A stretch of 64,000 nt of DNA from Erysipelotrichaceae bacterium (GTDB taxonomy: Bacteria > Bacillota_I > Bacilli_A > Erysipelotrichales > Erysipelotrichaceae): assembly GCA_017432005.1 (NCBI GenBank), contig JAFRKA010000016.1, forward strand, positions 62,001 to 126,000, given 5' to 3'. The notes below the pieces were generated by a model. That model was not told where the DNA came from and did not search any database. It saw only the letters and a list, made by a program, of their open reading frames with translations. Below are positions 41,683 through 50,137 of this stretch, piece by piece; position 1 is the first letter of the stretch; each line of letters opens with the position of its first letter. The translations under genes were made by a program, and so were the position numbers.

Positions 41683-41708
41683 ATCACCGCGATATGACCG
41701 CGGTGATC
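41683..41708 (-). terminator. Terminator of the nucleotidase lipoprotein gene
   Basis: ATCACCGCG and CGCGGTGAT (41683-41691 and 41699-41707) form a perfect 9-bp stem. The minus strand continues with TTTTTG. Confidence 0.85.
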
Positions 41709-41730
41709 AGATGATTGATCATTCTGGTTT

Positions 41731-43380
41731 CTATTTTACGATGATCCTGCCTTCGACATCAGTGTATCTGTCAGAGAAATCATCGATCAATTGAGCATAA
41801 TCGATCAGAGCATTGATATCAGTTACAGCACAACTGATGATCGGTTCGCATTCCATGAACATCGTCGTACCGTCGCCTCCCGAATACAGGACGTAATCTG
41901 AAGCTCCGACAGTATAAGTCTTTTTTGGATCAAGAGGTTCATATTCTCCGTCTATGAGGACATAGACGTCCTTGACTCTCCTGGCATCAGAAGAGAAACC
42001 GGCGAAGACGTTGTTTTCATCCTGTATCACTGCTGATTCGATCGAGGTATCGATCGTGTATTTAAGTCCGGAGGTCTGAAGGAAAGATCCGGCTTCACCT
42101 ACAGGATTTCCGTCCAGTTTATAGATCGCTTCGGTATTGCGTGAACAGTATTCAAGGGCATCAAGGATATTCTGACCGGTGGCGTAGCAGGATGAGAGTT
42201 CGTTCTGGAAAGGATTCACGCTCAGCAGATCGTTGTAAGTGACGGTCCCGGCTTTCAGATCAGCTCTGACACCGCCGCCGTTGACGAAACCGATCTGAGT
42301 ATTCAGAGCATAGCGGTAGGCATCGGCGACGAAATTACCGGCTTCTGTTTCTCTGTTTCTGGACATTCTGACCCCTTCATCATCGAAGGCTCTGATCGGA
42401 TGATCGGTCTCAAAGACTTCCTGGGAGAGGATCTGATCGAGTTCACTGTTGGCTTCTTCGACCGCTTTGTCGATCGTCGTATCCTTGCCTGCGTATTCCG
42501 TCACCAGCATGGTGCTGATCGTACCGTCCTTGCCGATGATGAGTTCACCGACTGCTTCCAGTTTCGTACCGGCAGAACAGATCTTTACTTCTTTTCCTTC
42601 CTTGTTGTAACAGAAATCCTCAGCGATCAAAGAATGAGAATGGCCGTCGAGGACGGCATCGATACCGCTGGTGCTGCAGATCATGGTGATGCAGTCATAC
42701 GGATTATATGCTTCTACAGAACCGAGATGTGAAAGAGCGACGACATAGTCCGCACCTTCTTTTCTGGCACTGTCGACAGCGTTTTGAACTCTTCTGGCAA
42801 GTTCCTCGCCGGAATCATCGATACCGAAATCATAGACGTATTCCCCGTCTTCTTTAAAATGTTCCGGAGTCGAAGATGTTACAGATGTAGGAGTCGTGAT
42901 GCCGACGAAGGCAACTTTGACGCCGTCAAAGTCTTTGATGACGTATCCCGGGAGATCTTTAAAGATATCTTCTTTCGATCCTGAATAGACAGAGTTGCAG
43001 ATGACAGGCTGAAATTCCATCATCGAGATGAGTTTTGAAAGCTGATCCATACCGTAATCGAATTCGTGATTGCCGATCGCTACAGCATCATAATCCATTT
43101 TGTTCATGATATTGATGATGATCTCACCTTTGGAAAGTGAACCCAGTGCTCCGCCCTGAATGAAGTCGCCGGTATCGACGAGAGCTACATAGGGGTGTTC
43201 AGTCTTGGCATCATCGACCAGCGCTTTGACGGAAGACAGCGTGACGTTCTCATCGACTCCGCAATGGACATCAGCTGTGAAGAAGATGTATATATCATCT
43301 TTGAGTTCTTTCTTTCTGCTGCAGGAGCAAAGAGTCAGACACATCATGATAATGATCAATATTGCACTTGATTTTTTCAT
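41731..43380 (-). CDS. Extracellular 5'-nucleotidase/2',3'-cyclic phosphodiesterase lipoprotein
   Basis: The 549-residue product starts with a lipoprotein signal (MKKSSAILIIIMMCLTLCSC, Cys20). The metallophosphoesterase domain has FFTADVHCG, DTGDFIQGG, IGNHEFDYG, SHLGS and DGHSHSL as metal ligands. The C-terminal 5_nucleotid_C domain has FVNGGGVRADL (substrate base stacking) and SGGDGTTMF. It should hydrolyse nucleotides at the cell surface for scavenging. It is a second copy of the family in this window; the other, at 20747-22267, has no signal peptide. GAGGG precedes the ATG by 9 nt. Confidence 0.9.
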   Translation of the reverse strand: MKKSSAILIIIMMCLTLCSCSRKKELKDDIYIFFTADVHCGVDENVTLSSVKALVDDAKTEHPYVALVDTGDFIQGGALGSLSKGEIIINIMNKMDYDAVAIGNHEFDYGMDQLSKLISMMEFQPVICNSVYSGSKEDIFKDLPGYVIKDFDGVKVAFVGITTPTSVTSSTPEHFKEDGEYVYDFGIDDSGEELARRVQNAVDSARKEGADYVVALSHLGSVEAYNPYDCITMICSTSGIDAVLDGHSHSLIAEDFCYNKEGKEVKICSAGTKLEAVGELIIGKDGTISTMLVTEYAGKDTTIDKAVEEANSELDQILSQEVFETDHPIRAFDDEGVRMSRNRETEAGNFVADAYRYALNTQIGFVNGGGVRADLKAGTVTYNDLLSVNPFQNELSSCYATGQNILDALEYCSRNTEAIYKLDGNPVGEAGSFLQTSGLKYTIDTSIESAVIQDENNVFAGFSSDARRVKDVYVLIDGEYEPLDPKKTYTVGASDYVLYSGGDGTTMFMECEPIISCAVTDINALIDYAQLIDDFSDRYTDVEGRIIVK

Positions 43381-43435
43381 CTATGAAACCCTCTTGATAT
43401 GTATTATTATATTATTTCTTATCCGGATATGATGA

Positions 43436-43461
43436 GAAAAACAGAGACTTTTCAGTCTCTG
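43436..43461 (-). terminator. Terminator of the MarR-ABC operon
   Basis: CAGAGACT (43442-43449) pairs with AGTCTCTG (43454-43461) around a 4-nt loop. The minus strand continues with TTTTT, just downstream of the second ABC gene. Confidence 0.85.
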
Positions 43462-43468
43462 TTGTCTG

Positions 43469-45394
43469 TTATTCAAGTTCAAAGGCACCGGTATAAAGCT
43501 GATAGTATGTTCCTTTCATCGCCAGCAGCTGATCGTGTGTACCTCTTTCGATGATGTGACCGTGATCGAGGACCATGATTGCATCAGAGTTGCGGACTGT
43601 TGACAGACGATGGGCGATGACGAAGACCGTTCTTCCTTCCATCAGATTGTCCATGCCTTTCTGGACCAGTGCTTCGGTCCTGGTATCGATGGATGATGTA
43701 GCTTCATCCAGGATCATGACCGGCGGATTGGCGACAGCGGCTCTGGCGATCGAGATGAGCTGTCTTTGTCCCTGTGACAGCTGTGAACCGTTACCTGTCA
43801 GCATCGTGTCATATCCTTCCGGCAGACGGTTGATGAAGTCATCCGCATTGGCCAGTTTGGCGGCAGCGATACATTCTTCATCCGTGGCATAGAGGTTGCC
43901 GTAGCGGATATTATCCATGACGGTTCCGGTGAAGAGGTTAACATCCTGCAATACCATACCCAGCGATCTTCTCAGATCCGGTTTTCTGATCTTGTTGATG
44001 TTGATGCCGTCATAGCGGATCTTGCCGTCAGGGATATCGTAGAAGCGGTTGATCAGATTGGTGATCGTCGTCTTGCCGGCACCGGTAGCGCCGACGAAGG
44101 CGATCTTCTGTCCCGGATGGGCATACAGCGATACATCGAAGAGGACCTGTTTGTCCGGATTATAGGCGAAGTCGACATCGACCATCTCGATATCACCTTT
44201 GAGTTCCTTATACGTCGTCGTATGATCGCTTTGCGCATGGTAGTGTTTCCAGGCCCAGTGGCCGGTGTATTCATCACTTTCAGTGATGTTTCCGTCTTTG
44301 TCGATATTGCATTTGACCAGTGTGACATAGCCGTCATCTTCTTCACTCTTCTCGTCGATCAGGGCAAAGACGCGGTCACTGCCGGCCAGTGCCATGGCGA
44401 TCGATGATACCTGCATGGAAATCTGGGAGACTGTCTGTGACAGCTGTCTGGACAGACCCAGGAAGGAGATGATGACACCGATGCTCAGCGGTGAGAATCC
44501 GGTGATTGTCAGGTTAGGCAGGCTGATCGTTACCAGCAATCCGCCGACGATGGCCAGCAGGACATACATGATATTACCGACATTGGCCAGGATCGGCATC
44601 AGGGCATTGGCAGTCGCGTTGGCTGTTTCGGAATCGGTAAAGAGCTGATCATTGAGTTTATCGAAAGCTGCCTTGGCTTCTTCTTCATGGTTGAAGACCT
44701 TGACGACTTTCATGCCTTCCATCATCTCTTCGATGAAACCTTCTTCATCAGCCAGCGATTTCTGCTGGGCAGCCATGTATTTGGCACTCTTGCCGCCGAA
44801 TTTTCCGGTGATCCTGAACATGATGAAGATCACCGCCATGACGACCAGACTCAGCCAGATACTGTAGTTTAGCATCGACAGGAAGATCATCACGATCGAC
44901 ATGACTGACTGGATCAGGGAAGGGATGCCCTGACAGACCATCTGTCTGATCGTATCGACGTCATTGGTATAGGTGGACATGATCTCACCGTGAGTATGGG
45001 AATCAAAGTATCTGATCGGTAATGTTTCCATGTTGTCGAACATCTCATCACGCAGAGTCTTGATCGTCTTCTGTCCGACATAGGACATGATCTGCGGATA
45101 GATGGCAGAACCGACCACGCCCAGCAGATCCAGCACGATCATGATCGACATGATCCTGATCAGTCCGTCTTTGACTTTTTCCAGTCCTTCGGACATGCCC
45201 GGAAGGATGACTGTATCGATCAGGGAAGCCATGTAGGAGTTGACGATGACATTGGATACAGCACTGAGGATGATACAGATCAGCACGATAAGGAGAGAGA
45301 ACTTGTGGCTGTCATAGACATACCTGACCAGTCTTAACAGCGATTTCTTGTCGATCTTTTTATTGGTCACGACTTTTCTGTTCATCGGTGGCAT
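43469..45394 (-). CDS. Heterodimeric ABC multidrug exporter half, consensus Walker B
   Basis: A 641-residue type IV ABC half-transporter: six helices (about 30-330), then a nucleotide-binding domain with Walker A VGATGAGKTTI, signature LSQGQRQ and Walker B VMILDEATSSID with catalytic Glu. An extra stretch of about 60 residues (about 345-405) separates the membrane and ATPase parts. Its partner directly upstream (stop and start adjoin: TAAATG) has a degenerate site, the pattern of BmrCD, LmrCD and TM287/288. Drugs or lipids are likely substrates. It is the last gene of the operon. Confidence 0.9.
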   Translation of the reverse strand: MPPMNRKVVTNKKIDKKSLLRLVRYVYDSHKFSLLIVLICIILSAVSNVIVNSYMASLIDTVILPGMSEGLEKVKDGLIRIMSIMIVLDLLGVVGSAIYPQIMSYVGQKTIKTLRDEMFDNMETLPIRYFDSHTHGEIMSTYTNDVDTIRQMVCQGIPSLIQSVMSIVMIFLSMLNYSIWLSLVVMAVIFIMFRITGKFGGKSAKYMAAQQKSLADEEGFIEEMMEGMKVVKVFNHEEEAKAAFDKLNDQLFTDSETANATANALMPILANVGNIMYVLLAIVGGLLVTISLPNLTITGFSPLSIGVIISFLGLSRQLSQTVSQISMQVSSIAMALAGSDRVFALIDEKSEEDDGYVTLVKCNIDKDGNITESDEYTGHWAWKHYHAQSDHTTTYKELKGDIEMVDVDFAYNPDKQVLFDVSLYAHPGQKIAFVGATGAGKTTITNLINRFYDIPDGKIRYDGININKIRKPDLRRSLGMVLQDVNLFTGTVMDNIRYGNLYATDEECIAAAKLANADDFINRLPEGYDTMLTGNGSQLSQGQRQLISIARAAVANPPVMILDEATSSIDTRTEALVQKGMDNLMEGRTVFVIAHRLSTVRNSDAIMVLDHGHIIERGTHDQLLAMKGTYYQLYTGAFELE

Positions 45395-47131
45395 TTATTC
45401 TTCCTCCTTTCCTTTGACCTGTGAATTATATGTTTCGGCATAGATGCCATTCAGTTTCATCAGCTCATCATGTGTACCGTGTTCTTTGATCCTTCCGGAA
45501 TCCATGACGATGATCTGATCGCTCTCTTCGATTGAAGCGACACGCTGAGCAATGATGATCTTGGTCGTCTCAGGTATCTCTTCTCTGAAGGCTTTTCTTA
45601 TCAGGGCATCTGTCCTGGTATCGACTGCGCTGGTCGAGTCATCCAGGATCAGGATCTTCGGGTGTTTCAGTAATGCCCGGGCAATACACAGACGCTGTTT
45701 CTGACCGCCCGAGACGTTGGTTCCGCCCTGTGAAAGCATCGTTTCGTACTTATCAGGGAACTGCTGGATGAACTCATCAGCCTGAGCCAGGCGGCAGACC
45801 CGTTCGATCTCTTCGTCTGTGGCTTCCTTGTTGCCCCAGCGCAGATTGTCTTTGATCGTACCGGAGAACAGGACGTTCTTCTGCAATACGACGGCGACCG
45901 CATCTCTTAAGGTGACCAGGTCGTAGTCTCTGACATCTTCACCGCCGACGTAGACTGCACCTTCAGTAACATCATATAAACGGCTGATCAGCTGGATCAG
46001 GGTCGTCTTGGATGAACCGGTCGTACCGATGATACCGATAGTTTCACCGGATCTGATATCAAGATTTATATCGGAAAGAGCTTCACGGTCGGAATGTCTG
46101 TCATAGCGGAAAGTCACATGATCGAAGCGGATGCTTCCGTCTTTGACGGTCTTGATCCCGTTTTCCGGAGAAGTCAGCTGTGATTTGTGTGTCAGTACTT
46201 CACAGATACGGGTCGCAGCTTCCGTTGAGAAGTTGATCTGGATGAAGACCATTGAAAGCATGTTCATGGCGACCAGGATCTGGACACCGTAGCTGATCAG
46301 CGATGAAAGCTGACCGGCTGACAGTTCACTGCCTCTGGTCCTGATGATGATCAGCGCACCGATGGCACAGATCAGATCCTTGGCCAGCTTGATGCAGAAC
46401 ATCATCAGCGGATTGGAGATGTTCAGGACTCTTTCAGCCTTGGTGAAATCTTTTCTGACTTCTTCAGAAGCCCTGTTGAATTTTTCGATCTCATAATCTT
46501 CACGGACGAAAGACTTTACGACTCTGATACCGGCAACGTTCTCCTGAACAGAATTGTTCAGGGCATCATATTTCTTGAAGATCCTCTTGAAGATCGGATG
46601 TGCTGTCAGGAAGATCAGGACGAAACCGATGCCCAGGATCGGGATGATGGCCAGAAAGATCAGAGCCATCCTGGCATTGATCCTGAATGACATGATGATC
46701 GAGAAGATCAGCATCAGCGGTGTCCTGACGGCCATCCTTATCAGCATCTGGAAAGCCATCTGGATCTGAGAGACATCGTTGGTCAGTCTGGTCACCAGTG
46801 ATGATGACGAGAAATGGTCGATATCTTCAAATGAGAAATCCTGAACTTTATAGAACAGATCACGGCGCAGGTTCTTAGCAAAACCTGTCGAAGCCGTTGC
46901 GGCATGACGGGCTGAACTGAAACCGCAGAAAAGGGACATCGTTGCCAGCAACAGCAGGATGCCTCCGTATTTGAAGACCGGATCCAGTGATTCGCTAGAC
47001 ATATTGTCGATCAGCATCGCCATGACCGTCGGGATGATGCACTCGAGTGCAACTTCTCCGACCATGAACAGCGGCGTCAGGATCGTATCTTTTTTATATT
47101 CACCTACTTTATCGATAAGTATCTTAAGCAT
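45395..47131 (-). CDS. Heterodimeric ABC multidrug exporter half, degenerate site
   Basis: A 578-residue ABC half-transporter with six helices, then an ATPase domain. Walker B reads ILILDDSTSAVD, with Asp in place of the catalytic Glu, so this half should carry the degenerate site of the pair. Walker A is IIGTTGSSKTTL, where Ser replaces the second conserved Gly, which is unusual. The signature NVSGGQKQR is canonical. GGAAGGAGAG precedes the ATG, and the MarR gene ends 12 nt upstream. Together with the next gene it forms a BmrCD-like exporter. Confidence 0.9.
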   Translation of the reverse strand: MLKILIDKVGEYKKDTILTPLFMVGEVALECIIPTVMAMLIDNMSSESLDPVFKYGGILLLLATMSLFCGFSSARHAATASTGFAKNLRRDLFYKVQDFSFEDIDHFSSSSLVTRLTNDVSQIQMAFQMLIRMAVRTPLMLIFSIIMSFRINARMALIFLAIIPILGIGFVLIFLTAHPIFKRIFKKYDALNNSVQENVAGIRVVKSFVREDYEIEKFNRASEEVRKDFTKAERVLNISNPLMMFCIKLAKDLICAIGALIIIRTRGSELSAGQLSSLISYGVQILVAMNMLSMVFIQINFSTEAATRICEVLTHKSQLTSPENGIKTVKDGSIRFDHVTFRYDRHSDREALSDINLDIRSGETIGIIGTTGSSKTTLIQLISRLYDVTEGAVYVGGEDVRDYDLVTLRDAVAVVLQKNVLFSGTIKDNLRWGNKEATDEEIERVCRLAQADEFIQQFPDKYETMLSQGGTNVSGGQKQRLCIARALLKHPKILILDDSTSAVDTRTDALIRKAFREEIPETTKIIIAQRVASIEESDQIIVMDSGRIKEHGTHDELMKLNGIYAETYNSQVKGKEEE

Positions 47132-47143
47132 CTTCTCTCCTTC

Positions 47144-47566
47144 CTAGGCGATGTTGTCCAGGATGCGGTGCAGGATATCCTTCACTTCATCCAGTTCTTC
47201 ATCGCTTATTCCTTTCAGCATCTTCTTCTGATGTTTTTCCCTGCCCGCAAGGAAGTCTTTTCGCAGTTCAGCAACTTCCTTCGTCATGGAGACGATCTTG
47301 TTGCGCCGGTCGCTCTCATCATATTTCGTTTCCACGAAATGGTTGTCTTCCAGTCTGCTTACGAGTCCGACCATGGTCGGATGGGATACGTTCATGAGTT
47401 CCTGAAGCTGTTTCTGACTTATTGAACCTCCGTGTTTTTCCAGCAGATGCAGGACCTGGGACTGAGAGAAAGTCAGATTGTGTTTCTTGAACTGAGCATC
47501 TATATCAGCCTTGATGCGGTTGTCGATCATATGGATCAGATAACCGATATTCTCATTATGGTCCAT
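47144..47566 (-). CDS. MarR-family transcriptional regulator of the ABC exporter
   Basis: A 140-residue winged-helix regulator: FSQSQVLHLLEKHGGSISQKQLQELMNVSHPTMVGLVSRLEDN is the DNA-binding region, with the wing FVETKYDESDRRNKIVSMT (given as family landmarks). It is the first gene of a MarR-ABC-ABC operon and probably represses it until a drug binds. Its promoter has two tandem palindromic operators. The ribosome site AGGAGGAGG is strong. Confidence 0.9.
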   Translation of the reverse strand: MDHNENIGYLIHMIDNRIKADIDAQFKKHNLTFSQSQVLHLLEKHGGSISQKQLQELMNVSHPTMVGLVSRLEDNHFVETKYDESDRRNKIVSMTKEVAELRKDFLAGREKHQKKMLKGISDEELDEVKDILHRILDNIA

Positions 47567-47583
47567 AGGCTTCCTCCTCCTAT

Positions 47584-47640
47584 ATGTAGCACGCTACATG
47601 TAACATGCTACATATTAATATAAATAAGCTTTCCTGTCAA
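47584..47640 (-). promoter_or_regulatory. MarR-operon promoter with two tandem palindromic operators
   Basis: On the minus strand TTGACA (47640-47635), a 17-bp spacer and TAATAT (47617-47612) form a near-perfect promoter. Two palindromes cover the start region: ATGTAGCACGCTACAT (47584-47599, perfect 7-2-7) and ATGTAACATGCTACAT (47598-47613, one mismatch). They share their edge and are centred 14 bp apart. Binding by the MarR protein here would block the polymerase, giving autorepression of the exporter. Confidence 0.82.
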
Positions 47641-47682
47641 ATAAAAACTCCAGTAGAATATCAGTATAAAGAGGTAGAGATA

Positions 47683-48174
47683 ATGAACGATAATGAGAGA
47701 AGATTTATTGATCTTGTAGAGAAATATCAGGGCTTTGAACTGGTCTTGGGCTATCGCGATCATGACGCCTATATCGGTGGAAAAGATGACACTTACTGGT
47801 TTCTGGAAGATACGGACAAGAAGCGTAAAGCCTATATCGGAAAATACCGAGATGGTGAATGGAGCGATGAATCCTGTCTGGAAGAGAAGATGGATCTGAT
47901 CAAAAGCAGGGAAGAAGCCGGAACGACCATTGAAAAGATCATCGAGCTGGCTTATTTCTATCAGGACAGGGTAAAAGAAGGCCGGAAAGGCATGAAAACG
48001 GACAATAAAGGCATAAGCTGCATCCGCCATGATTTCAATTTCGGAGAGAGAGCAGTCGATATTGCCGAAGAATACGGGGTGACGGTCCGTTATTCGGATA
48101 TCAATGATACGAAGATATCTTATTCATTGAGGGAGATAAATACCGGAAAAAGCGTAAAAAAGGCGAGTATTTGA
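47683..48174 (+). CDS. Hypothetical 163-residue protein
   Basis: A soluble protein (MNDNERRFIDLVEKYQGFEL), not recognised. It has a beta-rich N-terminal half (GYRDHDAYIGGKDDTYWFLED) and a helical region (EEAGTTIEKIIELAYFYQDRVKEG as landmark). There is no signal peptide or metal motif. GAGGTAGAG lies just before the ATG at 47683; the in-frame ATG at 47605 would overlap the MarR promoter. It is divergent from the exporter operon. Confidence 0.65.
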   Translation: MNDNERRFIDLVEKYQGFELVLGYRDHDAYIGGKDDTYWFLEDTDKKRKAYIGKYRDGEWSDESCLEEKMDLIKSREEAGTTIEKIIELAYFYQDRVKEGRKGMKTDNKGISCIRHDFNFGERAVDIAEEYGVTVRYSDINDTKISYSLREINTGKSVKKASI

Positions 48175-48190
48175 TATTTATCAAAAAGTA

Positions 48191-48218
48191 TTGACAACCC
48201 ACAGGAAAATGATAATAT
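48191..48218 (+). promoter_or_regulatory. Strong promoter of the small Met/His/Pro-rich protein
   Basis: A consensus -35 TTGACA (48191-48196) and TAATAT (48213-48218) with a 16-bp spacer. It starts a leader of about 100 nt before the ATG at 48323. Confidence 0.75.
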
Positions 48219-48224
48219 ATTAGT

Positions 48225-48317
48225 AGAGGGTCATATGAACCTCTAATAAGGTTACATAACCTTTAGGAATCGGCGCTGACCTTGCCGTATACAGTTGGCG
48301 ATAATTTTTGGAGGTGA
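48225..48317 (+). promoter_or_regulatory. Structured leader RNA, unassigned
   Basis: The leader contains AGAGGGTC-ATAT-GAACCTCT (48225-48244, one mismatch), then AAGGTT-ACAT-AACCTT (48248-48263), then a GC-rich stretch with CGGC...GCCG. AAGGTT could alternatively pair with ACCTT in GCTGACCTTGCC (48276-48287), so two folds compete. It ends in GGAGGTG, the ribosome site. I cannot match it to a known riboswitch class. Confidence 0.45.
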
Positions 48318-48322
48318 AAACA

Positions 48323-48517
48323 ATGTTATTCTTATTCATTATCATTATGTGGATCCTGTTAAGACCACGCTACTACTATCCGATGTATCACCGTCCGTTC
48401 TTCTGGGTAAATCCGTTCATGTTCACCAGAAGACCAATGTACGGACCTGGACCAATGCATCATGGTCCGATGATGAGGAGACCACCGTTCGGCGGTCCGG
48501 GCGGCCCGAGATTCTAG
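48323..48517 (+). CDS. Small membrane protein with Met/His/Pro/Gly-rich tail
   Basis: A 64-residue protein. One N-terminal hydrophobic helix (MLFLFIIIMWILL) is followed by an aromatic/basic stretch (RPRYYYPMYHRPFFW) and a tail rich in Pro, Gly, Met, His and Arg (GPGPMHHGPMMRRPPFGGPG). Met/His clusters can bind copper or other soft metals; this is inference. It has a consensus promoter, a structured leader, a perfect GGAGGTG site and its own terminator, so it is probably highly expressed. I do not recognise a named family. Confidence 0.7.
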   Translation: MLFLFIIIMWILLRPRYYYPMYHRPFFWVNPFMFTRRPMYGPGPMHHGPMMRRPPFGGPGGPRF

Positions 48518-48526
48518 ACTTATTTC

Positions 48527-48553
48527 CCGCAGAAATGCGGGATCTTTTTTATA
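48527..48553 (+). terminator. Terminator after the small membrane protein
   Basis: CCCGCA (48527-48532) and TGCGGG (48537-48542) form a stem around GAAA, followed by ATCTTTTTT. Confidence 0.8.
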
Positions 48554-48579
48554 TATAATAGTTTCGGAGGAAGATGCAG

Positions 48580-49446
48580 ATGAAAAAAGCATATGTGATA
48601 TTATTGAGCCTTCTGATGTTTGTAAGCATCAGCGCCTGTTCAGGTGAAAAGAAGGAAGATGTCGAAACGAAAAGCGACATTATTTCCTTTGAAGCTTATA
48701 TAAAAGAAGGTGAGACGTTTGAATTTGAACTGGATCCCAATGAGGTGATCTCGTATGAGGAGATCATAAACAACGAGTCTCACGAGACGCTCTCGCTTTC
48801 TAACTGGGATTCCTATTTTGAATTCAAAGAAGTATATAGAGAACATCTGGAATATGACGATGAAGGCAATGTGACCGATACTTTCATGAAAGGAACGTTT
48901 TATACGGTCGCTCTGCTCGATAAGTATTATTTTGTGGACAACTGGTCCAGGAATGGACTGGAGTATCAGATCTATATAGACGGTTATGAGACCAGGACCA
49001 TGACCAATGAAGGCATAATTTATGATCCGATCACGACTGAATACAAGGAAGTCAGGAATTATTACGGTGCTGAACCGATGCTGATAATGAAGGATTTTGT
49101 AAACTCATGGGATGAGATAACCGTCGAAGAATATAGCGGCGAACTGAATGAATGCAGGATGGAAAGCATAAGCAATTCCAACGGTGATATCTTCCTGCTC
49201 AATGCCTCAGCCGTTGAATTCAAAAAATATAAAGATGATATCTGGTATTTTGCGGCTTATGGAGCTCCGGATGAATACTTCGTGCTGTTTATTCAGACTG
49301 ATGATCTTGAACCGGATCCGTACAAGGAATATGAAGGAGCTGTCTATGTGACATCCGGATACAGAGAGAATCAGAGATATACGGGTTATGATCGGATCGT
49401 GATCCATGAGATCCTGACCGATCTGCTCAAATACGTCAATGAATGA
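48580..49446 (+). CDS. Hypothetical lipoprotein
   Basis: A 288-residue lipoprotein: signal MKKAYVILLSLLMFVSISAC with Cys20. The mature part is acidic and beta-rich with many aromatics (SYFEFKEVYREHLEYDDEGN, YRENQRYTGYDRIVIHEILT) and resembles no family I know. The start at 48580 is 9 nt after GGAGG, whereas the ATG at 48574 is too close. It stands alone between two terminators. Confidence 0.7.
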   Translation: MKKAYVILLSLLMFVSISACSGEKKEDVETKSDIISFEAYIKEGETFEFELDPNEVISYEEIINNESHETLSLSNWDSYFEFKEVYREHLEYDDEGNVTDTFMKGTFYTVALLDKYYFVDNWSRNGLEYQIYIDGYETRTMTNEGIIYDPITTEYKEVRNYYGAEPMLIMKDFVNSWDEITVEEYSGELNECRMESISNSNGDIFLLNASAVEFKKYKDDIWYFAAYGAPDEYFVLFIQTDDLEPDPYKEYEGAVYVTSGYRENQRYTGYDRIVIHEILTDLLKYVNE

Positions 49447-49452
49447 GATCTG

Positions 49453-49480
49453 CAGACATCGTTATGATGTCTGTTTTTTA
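49453..49480 (+). terminator. Terminator after the lipoprotein
   Basis: CAGACATC (49453-49460) pairs with GATGTCTG (49466-49473) around GTTAT, followed by six T's. Confidence 0.85.
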
Positions 49481-49483
49481 TGC

Positions 49484-49530
49484 TTGTAAAGCTAATGATT
49501 ATTAGCTATAATAGCTAATGGTCATTAGCT
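49484..49530 (+). promoter_or_regulatory. TetR promoter with two operators flanking the -10 box
   Basis: TTGTAA (49484-49489), a 17-bp spacer and TATAAT (49507-49512) form the promoter. AGCTAATGATTATTAGCT (49490-49507) fills the spacer and AGCTAATGGTCATTAGCT (49513-49530, perfect 8-2-8) lies just downstream. The two palindromes are centred 23 bp apart and leave only the -10 between them. The TetR protein encoded 14 bp downstream is the obvious ligand. Confidence 0.82.
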
Positions 49531-49543
49531 GAAGGAGTCGTGT

Positions 49544-50131
49544 ATGACAACAAAAGAAAAAATATTGAATTCAGCCCTGACGCTGTTTGCGGAAAACGGT
49601 TATGACGGGACAAGCATGGAACAGATCGCCGATATGGTCGGTATCAAAGCCCCCTCGCTTTATAAACATTTCAAAGGCAAGGAAGACATCTTCAATACAC
49701 TTCTCGATCAGGCGGAAACAAGATATGCAGAGAATTTCGGGAGCGTCAATAACGCAAAGATCCCTGAAAGTGTTGAAGAATTCATCAGTTCAGTCATGAA
49801 CTCCGTTTCTTTCACCATCAATGATCCACTGATCAGAAAAATGCGTAAATTCCTGGTCAAGGAACAGTTCCGCAATGAGAAACTGGCTGACATCACGACC
49901 AGACATCAGATCATCGGACTGCAGAAGATGTATGCGAAGATCGTTGAAGGGATGATGAAGAAAGGTCTGTTCAGAAAAGATGATCCGGAAACAGTAGCGA
50001 TGGAACTGATCGCTCCGGTAGTTTTGTATGTATCAAGAACTGACAGACAGCCTGAATACAGGAAGGAAGCATTGAAAAAGATTGAGAAACAGCTCAGACA
50101 CGTATGCGGGCATTATACAGAAAAGAGGTAG
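49544..50131 (+). CDS. TetR/AcrR-family regulator
   Basis: A 195-residue regulator with the N-terminal helix-turn-helix ALTLFAENGYDGTSMEQIADMVGIKAPSLYKHFKGKEDIF and a helical ligand domain. GAAGGAG precedes the ATG. Two palindromes in its promoter indicate autorepression. It heads a run of closely spaced genes (CPBP protease, Ntn hydrolase, GNAT, DUF998, DUF3795), which are likely its regulon. Confidence 0.9.
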   Translation: MTTKEKILNSALTLFAENGYDGTSMEQIADMVGIKAPSLYKHFKGKEDIFNTLLDQAETRYAENFGSVNNAKIPESVEEFISSVMNSVSFTINDPLIRKMRKFLVKEQFRNEKLADITTRHQIIGLQKMYAKIVEGMMKKGLFRKDDPETVAMELIAPVVLYVSRTDRQPEYRKEALKKIEKQLRHVCGHYTEKR

Positions 50132-50137
50132 ATGAAG

